From contig NZ_BMTS01000011.1 of assembly GCF_014649795.1 (NCBI RefSeq), positions 108,391-172,390 of the forward strand: 64,000 nt of DNA, in the 5' to 3' direction. A program made the position numbers and the translations under genes. The DNA is from Streptomyces melanogenes. Its GTDB lineage: Bacteria; Actinomycetota; Actinomycetes; Streptomycetales; Streptomycetaceae. Position 1 is the stretch's first letter. The number at the start of each line of letters is the position of its first letter. Below the pieces are notes generated by a model that worked only from the letters and a program-made list of their open reading frames with translations, did not search any database and was not told the origin of the DNA. Below, in pieces: positions 42,105 through 51,127 of this stretch.

Positions 42105-42285
42105 GTACGTCCCTTCGATCGCGGTGAAGAAGTCCTGCCACTGTATGCAAGCGCACCGACACCTGGCGAAGTTCCCGGGTCGCGGTCGGCGTTGTCAGTG
42201 GGACGGTCCACAATGGTCGGCGTCAGCAGCAGACCTTGTTGGTGGTCGCTAAGAAGAACTCGTTGGTGAAGGAGCCGCAGCCGCG

Positions 42286-44736
42286 ATGGCCCGCCGCAGC
42301 ACGAAGACCCCGCCGCCGGACGATTTCGAGGAGAAGATCCTCGACATCGACGTCGTGGACGAAATGCAGGGCTCCTTTCTCGAGTACGCCTACTCGGTGA
42401 TCTACTCGCGGGCCCTGCCGGACGCCCGCGACGGCATGAAGCCGGTGCACCGCCGCATCGTCTACCAGATGAACGAGATGGGCCTGCGCCCCGAGCGCGG
42501 GTACGTGAAGTGCGCGCGCGTGGTCGGCGAGGTCATGGGCAAGCTCCACCCGCACGGAGACGCGTCGATCTACGACGCGCTGGTGCGCATGGCGCAGCCC
42601 TTCTCCATGCGCCTGCCGCTGGTCGACGGCCACGGCAACTTCGGCTCGCTCGGCAACGACGACCCGCCGGCCGCGATGCGCTACACCGAGTGCAAGATGG
42701 CCGACGCCACCTCGCTCATGACGGAGTCGATCGACGAGGACACCGTCGACTTCTCCCCGAACTACGACGGCCAGGAGCAGGAGCCGGTGGCCCTGCCCGC
42801 CGCGTTCCCGAACCTGCTGGTCAACGGCGCGACGGGGATCGCGGTCGGCATGGCGACCAATATGCCGCCGCACAACCTGGGCGAGGTCATCGCCGCCGCC
42901 CGCCATCTGATCCGGTATCCGAGCGCGGACCTGGAAGCGCTGATGCGCTTCGTCCCCGGCCCCGACCTGCCGACCGGCGGCCGGATCGTCGGCCTGTCCG
43001 GCATCAAGGACGCCTACGAGTCGGGCCGCGGCACCTTCAAGATCCGCGCCAAGGTGTCGGTGGAGAACGTGACGGCCCGCCGCAAGGGCCTGGTCGTCAC
43101 GGAACTGCCGTTCACGGTCGGCCCGGAGAAGGTGATCTCCAAGATCAAGGACCTGGTCGGCTCGAAGAAGCTCCAGGGCATCGCCGACGTCAAGGACCTC
43201 ACCGACCGCTCGCACGGCCTGCGCCTGGTCATCGAGGTGAAGAACGGGTTCGTGCCCGAGGCCGTCCTGGAGCAGCTCTACAAGCTGACGCCGATGGAGG
43301 AGTCCTTCGGCATCAACAACGTGGCGCTGGTGGACGGCCAGCCGCTCACCATGGGCCTCAAGGAGCTCCTGGAGGTCTACCTCGACCACCGATTCGAGGT
43401 CGTGCGCCGGCGCAGCGAGTTCCGCCGCACCAAGCGCCGCGACCGGCTGCACCTGGTGGAGGGCCTCCTCGTCGCGCTCCTCGACATCGACGAGGTCATC
43501 CGTCTCATCCGGTCGAGTGACAACTCGGCGCAGGCCAAGCAGCGCCTGATCGAGCACTTCTCGCTCAGCGAGATCCAGACGCAGTACATTCTGGACACCC
43601 CGCTGCGCCGCCTCACCAAGTTCGACCGCATCGAGCTGGAGAGCGAGCGCGACCGGCTCACCGGCGAGATCGACGAGCTGACCGGGATCCTGGAGTCCGA
43701 CACCGAGCTGCGCAAGCTGGTCTCGACCGAACTGGCCGCGGTGGCCAAGAAGTTCGGCACCGAGCGGCGGACGGTGCTGCTGGAGTCGGCGGGCGCGCCG
43801 GTCGCGGCGGTGCCCCTGGAGGTCGCGGACGACCCGTGCCGGGTGCTGCTCTCCTCGACGGGCCTGCTGGCGCGCACGGCGAACGCGGAACCGCTCGCGG
43901 AGGCCGAGCGGCGCACCAAGCACGACGTGATCGTGTCCGCGGTGCCCGCCACCCAGCGCGGCGACGTCGGCGCGGTCACCTCGGCCGGGCGGCTGCTGCG
44001 GCTCGCCGTGATCGACCTGCCGCAGCTGCCGGACACGGCGGCGGCGCCCAACCTCTCGGGCGGCGCCCCGGTCTCGGAGTTCCTGTCGCTGGAGGCCGAC
44101 GAGACGCTGGTCTGTCTGACGACGCTGGACGAGTCGTCGCCGGGTCTGGCGATCGGCACCGAGCAGGGCGTGGTCAAGCGCGTGGTGCCCGACTATCCGG
44201 CCAACAAGGACGAGCTGGAGGTCATCACCCTCAAGGACGGCGACCGGATCGTGGGTGCGGCGGAGCTGCGCACCGGCGAGGAGGACCTGGTCTTCATCAC
44301 GGACGACGCCCAGCTGCTGCGCTACCAGGCCTCGCAGGTGCGCCCGCAGGGCCGCCCGGCGGGCGGTATGGCGGGCATCAAGGTGGCCGACGGCGCCAAG
44401 GTGATCTCGTTCACGGTGGTCGACCCGGCGGCGGACGGCGTGGTGTTCACGGTGGCGGGCTCGCGCGGCACGCTGCTCGGGGACTCGGCGGCGACCGTCA
44501 AGCTGACGCCGTTCGACCAGTATCCGCGCAAGGGCCGGGCCACCGGCGGCGTGCGCTGCCAGCGGTTCCTGAAGGGCGAGGACATGCTGGTCCTGGCCTG
44601 GGCGGGCGCGGCCCCGGCGAAGGCGGCGCAGGCCAACGGCACCCCGGTGGAGCTCCCGGAGCCGGACCCGCGCCGCGACGGCTCGGGCACACCGCTGGGC
44701 CACGCGGTGACGGCGCTGGCGGGCCCGGCGTCGTAG
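42286..44736 (+). CDS. parC: DNA topoisomerase IV subunit A
   Basis: The 816-aa type IIA topoisomerase subunit has the breakage-reunion domain (about 25-480) with the DNA-linking Tyr133 in AAMRYTECKM, the RPLPDARDGMKPVHRRI-like RALPDARDGMKPVHRRIVYQ entry and the HPHGDASIYDALVRM motif. A C-terminal six-blade beta-propeller follows (about 510-770). It lacks the GyrA box, in keeping with a decatenating enzyme rather than gyrase. The ParE partner is outside the window. Ribosome site GAAGGAG lies at 42268-42274. Confidence 0.92.
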   Translation: MARRSTKTPPPDDFEEKILDIDVVDEMQGSFLEYAYSVIYSRALPDARDGMKPVHRRIVYQMNEMGLRPERGYVKCARVVGEVMGKLHPHGDASIYDALVRMAQPFSMRLPLVDGHGNFGSLGNDDPPAAMRYTECKMADATSLMTESIDEDTVDFSPNYDGQEQEPVALPAAFPNLLVNGATGIAVGMATNMPPHNLGEVIAAARHLIRYPSADLEALMRFVPGPDLPTGGRIVGLSGIKDAYESGRGTFKIRAKVSVENVTARRKGLVVTELPFTVGPEKVISKIKDLVGSKKLQGIADVKDLTDRSHGLRLVIEVKNGFVPEAVLEQLYKLTPMEESFGINNVALVDGQPLTMGLKELLEVYLDHRFEVVRRRSEFRRTKRRDRLHLVEGLLVALLDIDEVIRLIRSSDNSAQAKQRLIEHFSLSEIQTQYILDTPLRRLTKFDRIELESERDRLTGEIDELTGILESDTELRKLVSTELAAVAKKFGTERRTVLLESAGAPVAAVPLEVADDPCRVLLSSTGLLARTANAEPLAEAERRTKHDVIVSAVPATQRGDVGAVTSAGRLLRLAVIDLPQLPDTAAAPNLSGGAPVSEFLSLEADETLVCLTTLDESSPGLAIGTEQGVVKRVVPDYPANKDELEVITLKDGDRIVGAAELRTGEEDLVFITDDAQLLRYQASQVRPQGRPAGGMAGIKVADGAKVISFTVVDPAADGVVFTVAGSRGTLLGDSAATVKLTPFDQYPRKGRATGGVRCQRFLKGEDMLVLAWAGAAPAKAAQANGTPVELPEPDPRRDGSGTPLGHAVTALAGPAS

Positions 44737-44767
44737 CGGGCGGTCGTACGGGGAGCCCCGGACGCGG

Positions 44768-45865
44768 TCAGTCGTCCGCGCCCGGGGCCTCCTCGGCCTC
44801 GTCCGCCTGCTGTACGTAGCGGAGCACGCCCCACATCGCGGGCTCGTCCTGGATGTCCCCCGGGCCCGCCACCGCCGCCTCCAGTGACGTGCGCAGGCCG
44901 TCCGCGTCGGTCCCGGAGCCGATCAGGACGAGCTGGGTGAGGCACTCCTCGCCGGGCGGCCAGGGCTCCGGGTAGAAGCGCAGGAAGCGGCCGACGGCGT
45001 GGACGCCGTAGCGATTGCGCGGGTCGGCCGCGCCGAAGTCGACGAACCCCTTGATGCGGTAGAGGCCCTCGGGACGGCTGTCGAGGAAGGCCATCAGCCG
45101 ACGCGGGTCCATGGGCGCGGCCGAGGTGAAGGCGACGGACTCGTACGCGGTGTGCAGATGGACCGCGTGGCCGCACTCGGAGCCGCACGCCTCGCCGTGC
45201 CCGTGCTCCTCCTCGTCGTCCAGCAGGTCCTCGAAGGCGAGCTGGCCCACGCGCTCGGTGCTCGGCCTGCGGTCGAAGAACAGCTCCGGGTCGACCCGGC
45301 CGTACACGGACTCGACCACCGACGCGGCCCCGCCGAGCGACGCGCGCAGCCGGTCCAGGCCCGCCCTCGGCACCCGGTCGGTCTTGTTGAGCACCACGAG
45401 GTCCGCGACGGCGAGGTGCCGGTCGATCTCGGGGTGCTTCTCGCGGGTCGCCTCGTACTCGGCGGCGTCGACGACCTCGACCAGCCCTCCGTACACCACC
45501 CGGGGGTTCTCGCTGGCCAGGACCATCCGCACCAGCTCCTGCGGCTCGGCGAGGCCGCTCGCCTCGATGACGACGACGTCGAGCCGGGCGGCGGGCCGGG
45601 TCAGCTTCTCCAGGTAGACGTCGAGCTCGCTCGCGTCTACGGCACAGCACAGGCAGCCGTTGCCGAGCGACAGCGTGGAGTCACCGAGTTGTCCGGCCAC
45701 GGTCATCGCGTCGATCTCGATGGACCCGAAGTCGTTGACGATCGCCCCGATCCGGGTGCCCCTGCTGGCCCGCAGCAGATGGTTGAGCAGGGTGGTCTTG
45801 CCCGAGCCGAGGAAGCCCGCGAGGACGACGACGGGGATCTGCTGGGTCGGACCGGTGGGGCTCAC
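44768..45865 (-). CDS. CobW/COG0523 family GTP-dependent metal chaperone
   Basis: The 365-aa G3E GTPase has Walker A GFLGSGKTTLLNHL, the metal-binding GNGCLCCAV (CxCC), EASGLAEP and the NKTD guanine motif. A Cys/His-rich insert (HGHGEACGSECGHAVHLH, about 235-250) precedes the CobW C-terminal domain. Members deliver Zn, Co or Fe to enzymes; with no cobalamin genes nearby, zinc is a fair guess. The GTG at 45865 was chosen, as the upstream frame runs through a simple repeat. Confidence 0.88.
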   Translation of the reverse strand: MSPTGPTQQIPVVVLAGFLGSGKTTLLNHLLRASRGTRIGAIVNDFGSIEIDAMTVAGQLGDSTLSLGNGCLCCAVDASELDVYLEKLTRPAARLDVVVIEASGLAEPQELVRMVLASENPRVVYGGLVEVVDAAEYEATREKHPEIDRHLAVADLVVLNKTDRVPRAGLDRLRASLGGAASVVESVYGRVDPELFFDRRPSTERVGQLAFEDLLDDEEEHGHGEACGSECGHAVHLHTAYESVAFTSAAPMDPRRLMAFLDSRPEGLYRIKGFVDFGAADPRNRYGVHAVGRFLRFYPEPWPPGEECLTQLVLIGSGTDADGLRTSLEAAVAGPGDIQDEPAMWGVLRYVQQADEAEEAPGADD

Positions 45866-45879
45866 GGGGGCCTCTCTCA

Positions 45880-45910
<31 letters not shown>

Positions 45911-45990
45911 CGCGGGGATGCCCCCGACCCGCTCCAGGATATTTGGCGCTCGCGCGCGGGCAGATTGAGTGCCCACACCCGGGAGGTCTG

Positions 45991-46698
45991 ATGACAGGAA
46001 CCCCAGCCCCGTCCCCCTGGCTCCGCTCCGCCGCGAGGTTCGCCCTCTGGACGGCCGCCACGCTCGCCGGAACCGCCCTGGTGAGCGCGGCCGCCGTGCT
46101 GGTCAGCGGCTGGCTCATCGACACCGTCCAGCGGCGCGAGGGCGGCCTCGACCGCGCCGAGGGCCGCAGCCAGATCGGCAACTATTTCAGCGCCGCCAGC
46201 GCCGTCTTCTCCGGCCTGGCATTCCTCATACTCGTGGTGGCGCTGCTGCTCCAATACCAGGAACTGCGCATGCAGCGGACCGAACTCGCGGACCAGCGCG
46301 AGGAACTGACCCAGTCCCGCCAGGAACTCCACCGCAGCGCCGAGGCGAATATGCGCTCCCTGCATGTGCAGCTCACCCGGATGGCCATGGAGGATCCGTC
46401 GCTCGCGGCAGTGTGGAACGGCTTTCCGGGTATCCCTCACGAGGAGGAGCGTCAGTACCTCTTCGCCAACCTGACGTTCGGGCACTTGTTGCTCGCCCGC
46501 CAGTGGGGCAGCTATTCGGACGACGAACTACGCGTACACGCGAGGTCCTTACGGAGCAGTGAGCCCTATCGTCGCTACTGGGCGCTCTCCAGGGACGCGA
46601 AATTCGCTCTTCCCGGGGACAGCCACGAAAGGAAATTGGCAGAGCTGATCGATGAGGAGATCAGGGCCACGCCGGGGCCGCCCGCTCCCCCACAGTAG
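45991..46698 (+). CDS. DUF6082-like membrane protein (first of two)
   Basis: The 235-aa protein has two transmembrane helices (about 15-45 and 68-92), a short coiled coil (about 95-125, ELRMQRTELADQREELTQSR), and a C-terminal helical domain (HVQLTRMAMEDPSLAAVW, then EEERQYLFANLTFGHLL, then SEPYRRYW). The last three segments recur in the next gene, so the pair are paralogues of a Streptomyces family I believe is DUF6082. Function is unknown. GGGAGG just before the ATG supports the start. Confidence 0.7.
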   Translation: MTGTPAPSPWLRSAARFALWTAATLAGTALVSAAAVLVSGWLIDTVQRREGGLDRAEGRSQIGNYFSAASAVFSGLAFLILVVALLLQYQELRMQRTELADQREELTQSRQELHRSAEANMRSLHVQLTRMAMEDPSLAAVWNGFPGIPHEEERQYLFANLTFGHLLLARQWGSYSDDELRVHARSLRSSEPYRRYWALSRDAKFALPGDSHERKLAELIDEEIRATPGPPAPPQ

Positions 46699-46722
46699 TA
46701 ACAGTCGTACGGGAGAAGAGAC

Positions 46723-47304
46723 ATGACCAGCCTGCACAGAACCGGACAGCACGACGGTACGGCGGCGACGGCGGCGCTCGCGGCGGGCGCCGTGGCGCTG
46801 GCCGCCGTCCTCAGCCTGGCGCTCGGCGCCGGGTTCCACGCGATCGCCCCGGCCGCTGCCGGGGCCTCGGCGGGCGGCGTCTTCGCCGGGCTCGCGGTCG
46901 CCGCGGGCGCCGCCGGACTCGCCCTCCAGCACCGGCTGCTGGCCCGCCGGATCACCCTCACCCACCAGCACCGGCTCCACTTCGACCTGCTCAGCAAGGC
47001 CATGGACGACCCCGAACTGGCGGCGGTCCTGGACACGTTCGAGGGGGACGTGCCGCCGGTCAAACAGCGCCAGTTCCTCTACGCGAACGCCCTCTACAGC
47101 AATGTGCTGCACGCGTACCGGACCGGCTCGACGAGCGAGAGCGAGATCGGCGGGCATCTGCGGGTCATCTGCCGCAGTCCTATTTTCCGCGAATACTGGG
47201 AGTTCACCCGGCAGCACCGGGCCGCGCTGCAGAAGGACTCACAAGAGGCACGTCTCGGCCGTCGCGTGGACGAGATCGTACGAAACATCAGCAAGTCGAG
47301 GTAA
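46723..47304 (+). CDS. DUF6082-like membrane protein (second of two)
   Basis: The 193-aa paralogue lacks the coiled coil but keeps two membrane helices (about 15-72) and the same C-terminal pattern: HRLHFDLLSKAMDDPELAAV, KQRQFLYANALYSNVLHAYR, SPIFREYWEFTRQHR. Position 24 bp after the first copy, with GGGAGAAGAG before the ATG, indicates an operon. Function is unknown. Confidence 0.7.
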   Translation: MTSLHRTGQHDGTAATAALAAGAVALAAVLSLALGAGFHAIAPAAAGASAGGVFAGLAVAAGAAGLALQHRLLARRITLTHQHRLHFDLLSKAMDDPELAAVLDTFEGDVPPVKQRQFLYANALYSNVLHAYRTGSTSESEIGGHLRVICRSPIFREYWEFTRQHRAALQKDSQEARLGRRVDEIVRNISKSR

Positions 47305-47400
47305 TCCTCACCAATTCCGCACCGGCCCACCGCGGGCTCCGGGAGTCTGGTTATCTGTCCTACGTCCTAGACTCCTCCGAGCCATTGGAACGGTCCCTTG

Positions 47401-47637
47401 GTGAAAATCGTGCGCAGGGTCGGTGCCTCCCCACGGGAACGCGGCAGCCTGTCGGGACAGACGTGCCCGGACATCTTCGAGTTGAGCGACGGCAGGTTCG
47501 CCGTCATCGGTACGGACATGACCGAGGACTTGGACGGCAAGCTGCCGAGCGACGCCGCGCGGGCCGAATACGAGCGGATCGTCGCGATCACCCGCGAAAC
47601 GCTGGTGCGCGCCAAGGCGGACATCCCGGAGGCATGA
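47401..47637 (+). CDS. Small conserved Streptomyces protein, 78 aa
   Basis: The short protein starts KIVRRVGASPRERGS, followed by TCPDIFELSDGRFAVIGTDM and a helical end (YERIVAITRETLVRAKADIP). I recognise this pattern as a widespread Streptomyces small-protein family of unknown function, often near regulatory genes. GTG at 47401 is taken as start; no Shine-Dalgarno is visible. It lies 96 bp after the DUF6082-like pair and may not share their promoter. Confidence 0.75.
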   Translation: MKIVRRVGASPRERGSLSGQTCPDIFELSDGRFAVIGTDMTEDLDGKLPSDAARAEYERIVAITRETLVRAKADIPEA

Positions 47638-47670
47638 GGAACCGATAAAGATAAGGAACGGATAAGGAAT

Positions 47671-49248
47671 TCACGCCCGCAGCCAGACGGCCGTGTCCCT
47701 CGGCAGCCGTCCGGCGGCGTCCAGCGGCCCGCTGGTGAGCAGCGGTTCGCTGTGGCGCGGCAGCACGACCGGCGCGTCCGCCAGGTTGACCAGGCAGCGC
47801 AGACCGTACGGGCGGGCGAAGGCGAGGACACCGGGCGGCGCGTCCAGCCAGGTCAGCGGGCCGTCCCCGAAGCCGGGCAGGGTCCGGCGCAGCCGCAGGG
47901 CCCTGCGGTAGAGCGTGAGCATGGAGCCCGGATCCCCGGCCTGGCGGTCTGCCGCGTACGCCGCCCACCCCGGCGGCTGCGGCAGCCACGGCGTCGCCCA
48001 CGGCTCGGCCGTCCACGGCAGCGGCACCCGGCAGCCGTCCCGGCCGGGGTCGGTGCCGCCGGAGCGGAAGTGCATCGGGTCCTGGATGCGGTCGCGCGGG
48101 ACGTCGGCCTCGGGAAGGCCGAGTTCCTCGCCCTGGTAGAGGTAGACCGAGCCGGGCAGGGCGAGCGACAGCAGGGCGGCGGCCCGGGCCCGGCGGGTGC
48201 CGAGTGCCGGGTCGGCCGGGGTGCCGAAACGCTTCTTGGCGAAGTCGAACCCGGTGTCCTCGCGCCCGTACCGGGTCACCGTGCGGGTCACGTCGTGGTT
48301 GCACAGCACCCAGGTGGCGGGGGCGCCGACCGGGGCGTGCTCGGCGAGGGTGTCGTCGACGGCGGCGCGCAGCCGTACCGCGTCCCAGGGGCAGGAGAGG
48401 AAGGCGAAGTTGAAGGCGGTGTGCAGCTCGTCGGGGCGCAGATAGCGGGCGAAGCGCTCGCTGTCGGGCAGCCACACCTCCCCGACGAAGATCCCGCCGT
48501 ACTCGTCCGCGATCGCGCGCCACGAGCGGTAGACGGCGTGGATGCCGTCGACGTCGACGTACGGGTGCGGGTCGACGCCCTCCGTGAAGTCGGGCAGCGC
48601 CGGATCCTTGACGAGCAGCGCCGCGGAGTCGACGCGGACGCCCGCCACCCCGCGCTCGAACCAGAACCGCAGGACGTCCTCGTGCTCGCGGCGGACCGCC
48701 GGATGCGCCCAGTTGAGGTCCGGCTGCCGGGGGGTGAACAGGTGCAGGTACCACTCGCCGTCCGCGACCCGGGTCCACGGCGGCTCGCCCGCGAACTGCG
48801 AGGGCCAGTCGTTGGGCGGCAGCTCGCCGTGCGCGCCGCGTCCGGGCCGGAAGTGGAACAGCTCGCGCTCGGGGCTGCCGGGCCCGGCCGCGAGGGCGGC
48901 CCGGAACCAGGGGTGCCGGTCCGAGAGGTGGTTGGGGACGATGTCGACGATCGTGCGCAGGCCCAGCTCACGGGCCTCCGCGATGAGCTTCTCGGCCTCG
49001 GCCATGGTACCGAAGGCGGGGTCGATGGCGCGGTAGTCGGCCACGTCGTACCCGCCGTCGGCGAGCGGCGAGAGGTACCAGGGCGTGAACCACAGGGCGT
49101 CGACGCCGAGTTCGGCGAGGTAGGGCAGCTTCGCCCGTACGCCCGCCAGGTCCCCGGTGCCGTCGCCGTCGCCGTCGGCGAAGCTGCGTACGTACACCTG
49201 GTAGACGGCGGCCGAGCGCCACCATGCGTCCGGATCGGGGACTGCCAC
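47671..49248 (-). CDS. GH13 family alpha-glucosidase
   Basis: The 525-aa cytoplasmic glycoside hydrolase has a (beta/alpha)8 barrel with region I DIVPNHLSD, the nucleophile Asp in VAGVRVDSAALL, the acid Glu in GIFVGEVWLP, and the transition-state Asp in LCNHDVTRT. A small beta domain ends the chain. It lacks a signal peptide, so it probably cleaves imported oligosaccharides to glucose. As last gene of the sugar ABC operon beside a GH87 alpha-1,3-glucanase, its likely substrates are nigerose-type alpha-1,3 oligomers; specificity is inferred, not read from residues. Confidence 0.9.
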   Translation of the reverse strand: MAVPDPDAWWRSAAVYQVYVRSFADGDGDGTGDLAGVRAKLPYLAELGVDALWFTPWYLSPLADGGYDVADYRAIDPAFGTMAEAEKLIAEARELGLRTIVDIVPNHLSDRHPWFRAALAAGPGSPERELFHFRPGRGAHGELPPNDWPSQFAGEPPWTRVADGEWYLHLFTPRQPDLNWAHPAVRREHEDVLRFWFERGVAGVRVDSAALLVKDPALPDFTEGVDPHPYVDVDGIHAVYRSWRAIADEYGGIFVGEVWLPDSERFARYLRPDELHTAFNFAFLSCPWDAVRLRAAVDDTLAEHAPVGAPATWVLCNHDVTRTVTRYGREDTGFDFAKKRFGTPADPALGTRRARAAALLSLALPGSVYLYQGEELGLPEADVPRDRIQDPMHFRSGGTDPGRDGCRVPLPWTAEPWATPWLPQPPGWAAYAADRQAGDPGSMLTLYRRALRLRRTLPGFGDGPLTWLDAPPGVLAFARPYGLRCLVNLADAPVVLPRHSEPLLTSGPLDAAGRLPRDTAVWLRA

Positions 49249-49276
49249 GTCACGGTCCTTTCGGGCAGGGAGGATC

Positions 49277-49324
49277 CCGCCGTCGGCCCGGGCTGCGGGG
49301 CCTGGACGGGAGGGCCGACGGCGG
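49277..49324 (-). terminator. Intercistronic hairpin between the permease and glucosidase genes
   Basis: The 13-bp arms 49277-49289 and 49312-49324 pair perfectly with a 22-base loop in the 95-bp gap. It may reduce read-through or stabilise the upstream mRNA; it is not followed by a U-tract. Confidence 0.5.
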
Positions 49325-49343
49325 AGCGGGAGGGCGGCGGCGG

Positions 49344-50219
49344 TCAGCCCTTGAGGCCGCCCGCGGTCAGGCCGCTCATGATGTTGCGCTGGAAGACCAG
49401 GAAGATGAGGAGCGTCGGCAGGCAGGCCATGGCGAGCGCGGCCGTCAGCCAGTTCTCGGGCACGCCCTGGGCGAGCGAGTAGATGCCGACGTTGAGGGTC
49501 TGCTTGGAGGGGTCGGGCAGGGTGAGCATCGGCCAGAGGAAGTCCTTCCAGACGCCGACCACCGCGAAGATGGAGACGACGCCGAGGATCGGCCGGGAGA
49601 TCGGCAGCACCACGGACCGCAGGGTCCGCAGCGGGGACGCCCCGTCGATGGCGGCCGCGTCGAGCAGTTCGCGCGGGATCGAGTCGAAGAACCGCTTCAG
49701 CAGGAAGATGTTGAAGGCGTTGGTGACGGACGGCAGCCAGATCGCCCAGGGCGTGTTGAGCAGGTTCCGCCGGAAGACCGGCACGTCGAGGACGGTCAGA
49801 TACTGCGGTACGACGAGGACCGCGGCCGGGATCATCAGCGTGGCCAGCATCATCGCGAGGATGGCCTTGCCGAACAGCGGGCGGAGCTTCGAGAGGGAGT
49901 AGGCCGCGGCCACGTCGAGGACCAGCTGGAAGACGAGCGCTCCGAACGCGTACCAGAGCGTGTTCCTGAGCAGCCGCGCCAGGTCCATGACCTTCCAGGC
50001 GTGCGTGTAGTTGTCGGTGTGCACGCCGTGCGGAACGAGGGTGGGCGGGATCCGGGTGAACTCGTCCGTCGATTTGAGCCCGTTGACGGCCATCCAGTAG
50101 AGCGGACCGACGAAGACGAGCGTGAACACCACGGTGACCAGGCTGAACACGCTCCAGTAGACGACCTTGCCCCGGGTCCGGCCGAGGGTGGCGGGCGAGA
50201 TGAGGGTGCGTGTCGACAC
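49344..50219 (-). CDS. Sugar ABC transporter permease (MalG type)
   Basis: The 291-aa protein has six transmembrane helices and the permease EAA loop as ELLDAAAIDGASPLRTLRSV, followed by VLPISRPIL. It would form the membrane channel with the MalF-type protein encoded just upstream. The GTG at 50219 or another nine bases upstream could be the start; the region between the genes is only 17 bp. No ATPase gene is present, which is usual for Streptomyces sugar importers that share MsiK. Confidence 0.9.
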   Translation of the reverse strand: MSTRTLISPATLGRTRGKVVYWSVFSLVTVVFTLVFVGPLYWMAVNGLKSTDEFTRIPPTLVPHGVHTDNYTHAWKVMDLARLLRNTLWYAFGALVFQLVLDVAAAYSLSKLRPLFGKAILAMMLATLMIPAAVLVVPQYLTVLDVPVFRRNLLNTPWAIWLPSVTNAFNIFLLKRFFDSIPRELLDAAAIDGASPLRTLRSVVLPISRPILGVVSIFAVVGVWKDFLWPMLTLPDPSKQTLNVGIYSLAQGVPENWLTAALAMACLPTLLIFLVFQRNIMSGLTAGGLKG

Positions 50220-50236
50220 GGGGTCCACCGTCCGTT

Positions 50237-51127
50237 CTAGTCGGCGCTGTCGCGGCTCAGGCGTACGTACACGGCCGAGAACCCCGCCAGCAGCACCAGC
50301 AGGCACAGCCCCAGCGCCGCGGCCCCGCCGTAGTTGTTGAAGTTGAACGCGTACTGGTAGATCAGATAGACCACGGTCGTCGTGGAGCCCTCCGGCCCCG
50401 CGCCGTTGGTCAGCAGGAACGGTTCCGTGAACACCTGCATCGTGGCGATGATCTGCATCAGGAACATCAGCGAGAGGATCAGCCGCATCTGCGGGATGGT
50501 GACGTGCCAGATCTTGCGCAGCAGCCCCGCCCCGTCCAGCTCCGCCGCCTCGTACAGCTCGCCCGGTATCCCCTGGAGCGCCGCCAGATAGATGAGCGTC
50601 GCGCCGCCCATGTTCATCCAGGTCGCGGCGATCACCACGGAGATCATCGCGGTGTCGGTGGACTGGAGCCACTGCTGCGCGGGCAGGTGCACCAGCTCCA
50701 GGATCCGGTTGAAGAGGCCGTAGCCGGGGTCGTAGAAGTACTTGAAGAGCAGCACCGACGCGACCGGCGGCAGCATCACCGGCAGATAGACCAGCAGCCT
50801 CAAGTACCCCTGGCCGTGCCGGAACTCGTTGAGCAGTACGGCGACGAGGAACGGGACGGCGAAGCCGAGTACCAGCGCGAGTCCGGTGAACAGCAGCGTG
50901 TTGCGCCAGGCCTGCCAGAACGCCGGGTCGTGGAAGACGTAACTCAGGTTGGACCAGCCGGCCCAGGTCGTGCGCCCGTCCTTCGTCTTCTGGAAGGCGA
51001 GGACGAACTCCCGGGCCATCGGGTACCAGGAGAAGAAGGCGAAGCAGAGCACGGCGCCGATCAGGAAGCCGTGTGCGGTCAGCTGGCGTCTGAGCGGCCC
51101 GGACACCGGCCCGGCCGGTTTCGTCAT
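50237..51127 (-). CDS. Sugar ABC transporter permease (MalF type)
   Basis: The 296-aa protein has six transmembrane helices and an EAA loop ELYEAAELDGAGLLRKIWHV followed by TIPQMRLIL. It pairs with the MalG-type permease. Its ATG overlaps the stop of the solute-binding-protein gene by four bases, so the importer proteins are translationally coupled. Confidence 0.9.
   Translation of the reverse strand: MTKPAGPVSGPLRRQLTAHGFLIGAVLCFAFFSWYPMAREFVLAFQKTKDGRTTWAGWSNLSYVFHDPAFWQAWRNTLLFTGLALVLGFAVPFLVAVLLNEFRHGQGYLRLLVYLPVMLPPVASVLLFKYFYDPGYGLFNRILELVHLPAQQWLQSTDTAMISVVIAATWMNMGGATLIYLAALQGIPGELYEAAELDGAGLLRKIWHVTIPQMRLILSLMFLMQIIATMQVFTEPFLLTNGAGPEGSTTTVVYLIYQYAFNFNNYGGAAALGLCLLVLLAGFSAVYVRLSRDSAD

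Noticed and set aside
39367..42213. A single giant M16 protein spanning both peptidase genes
   Set aside because: The first half of that frame is the out-of-frame image of the catalytic gene; the real arrangement is two genes overlapping by four bases.
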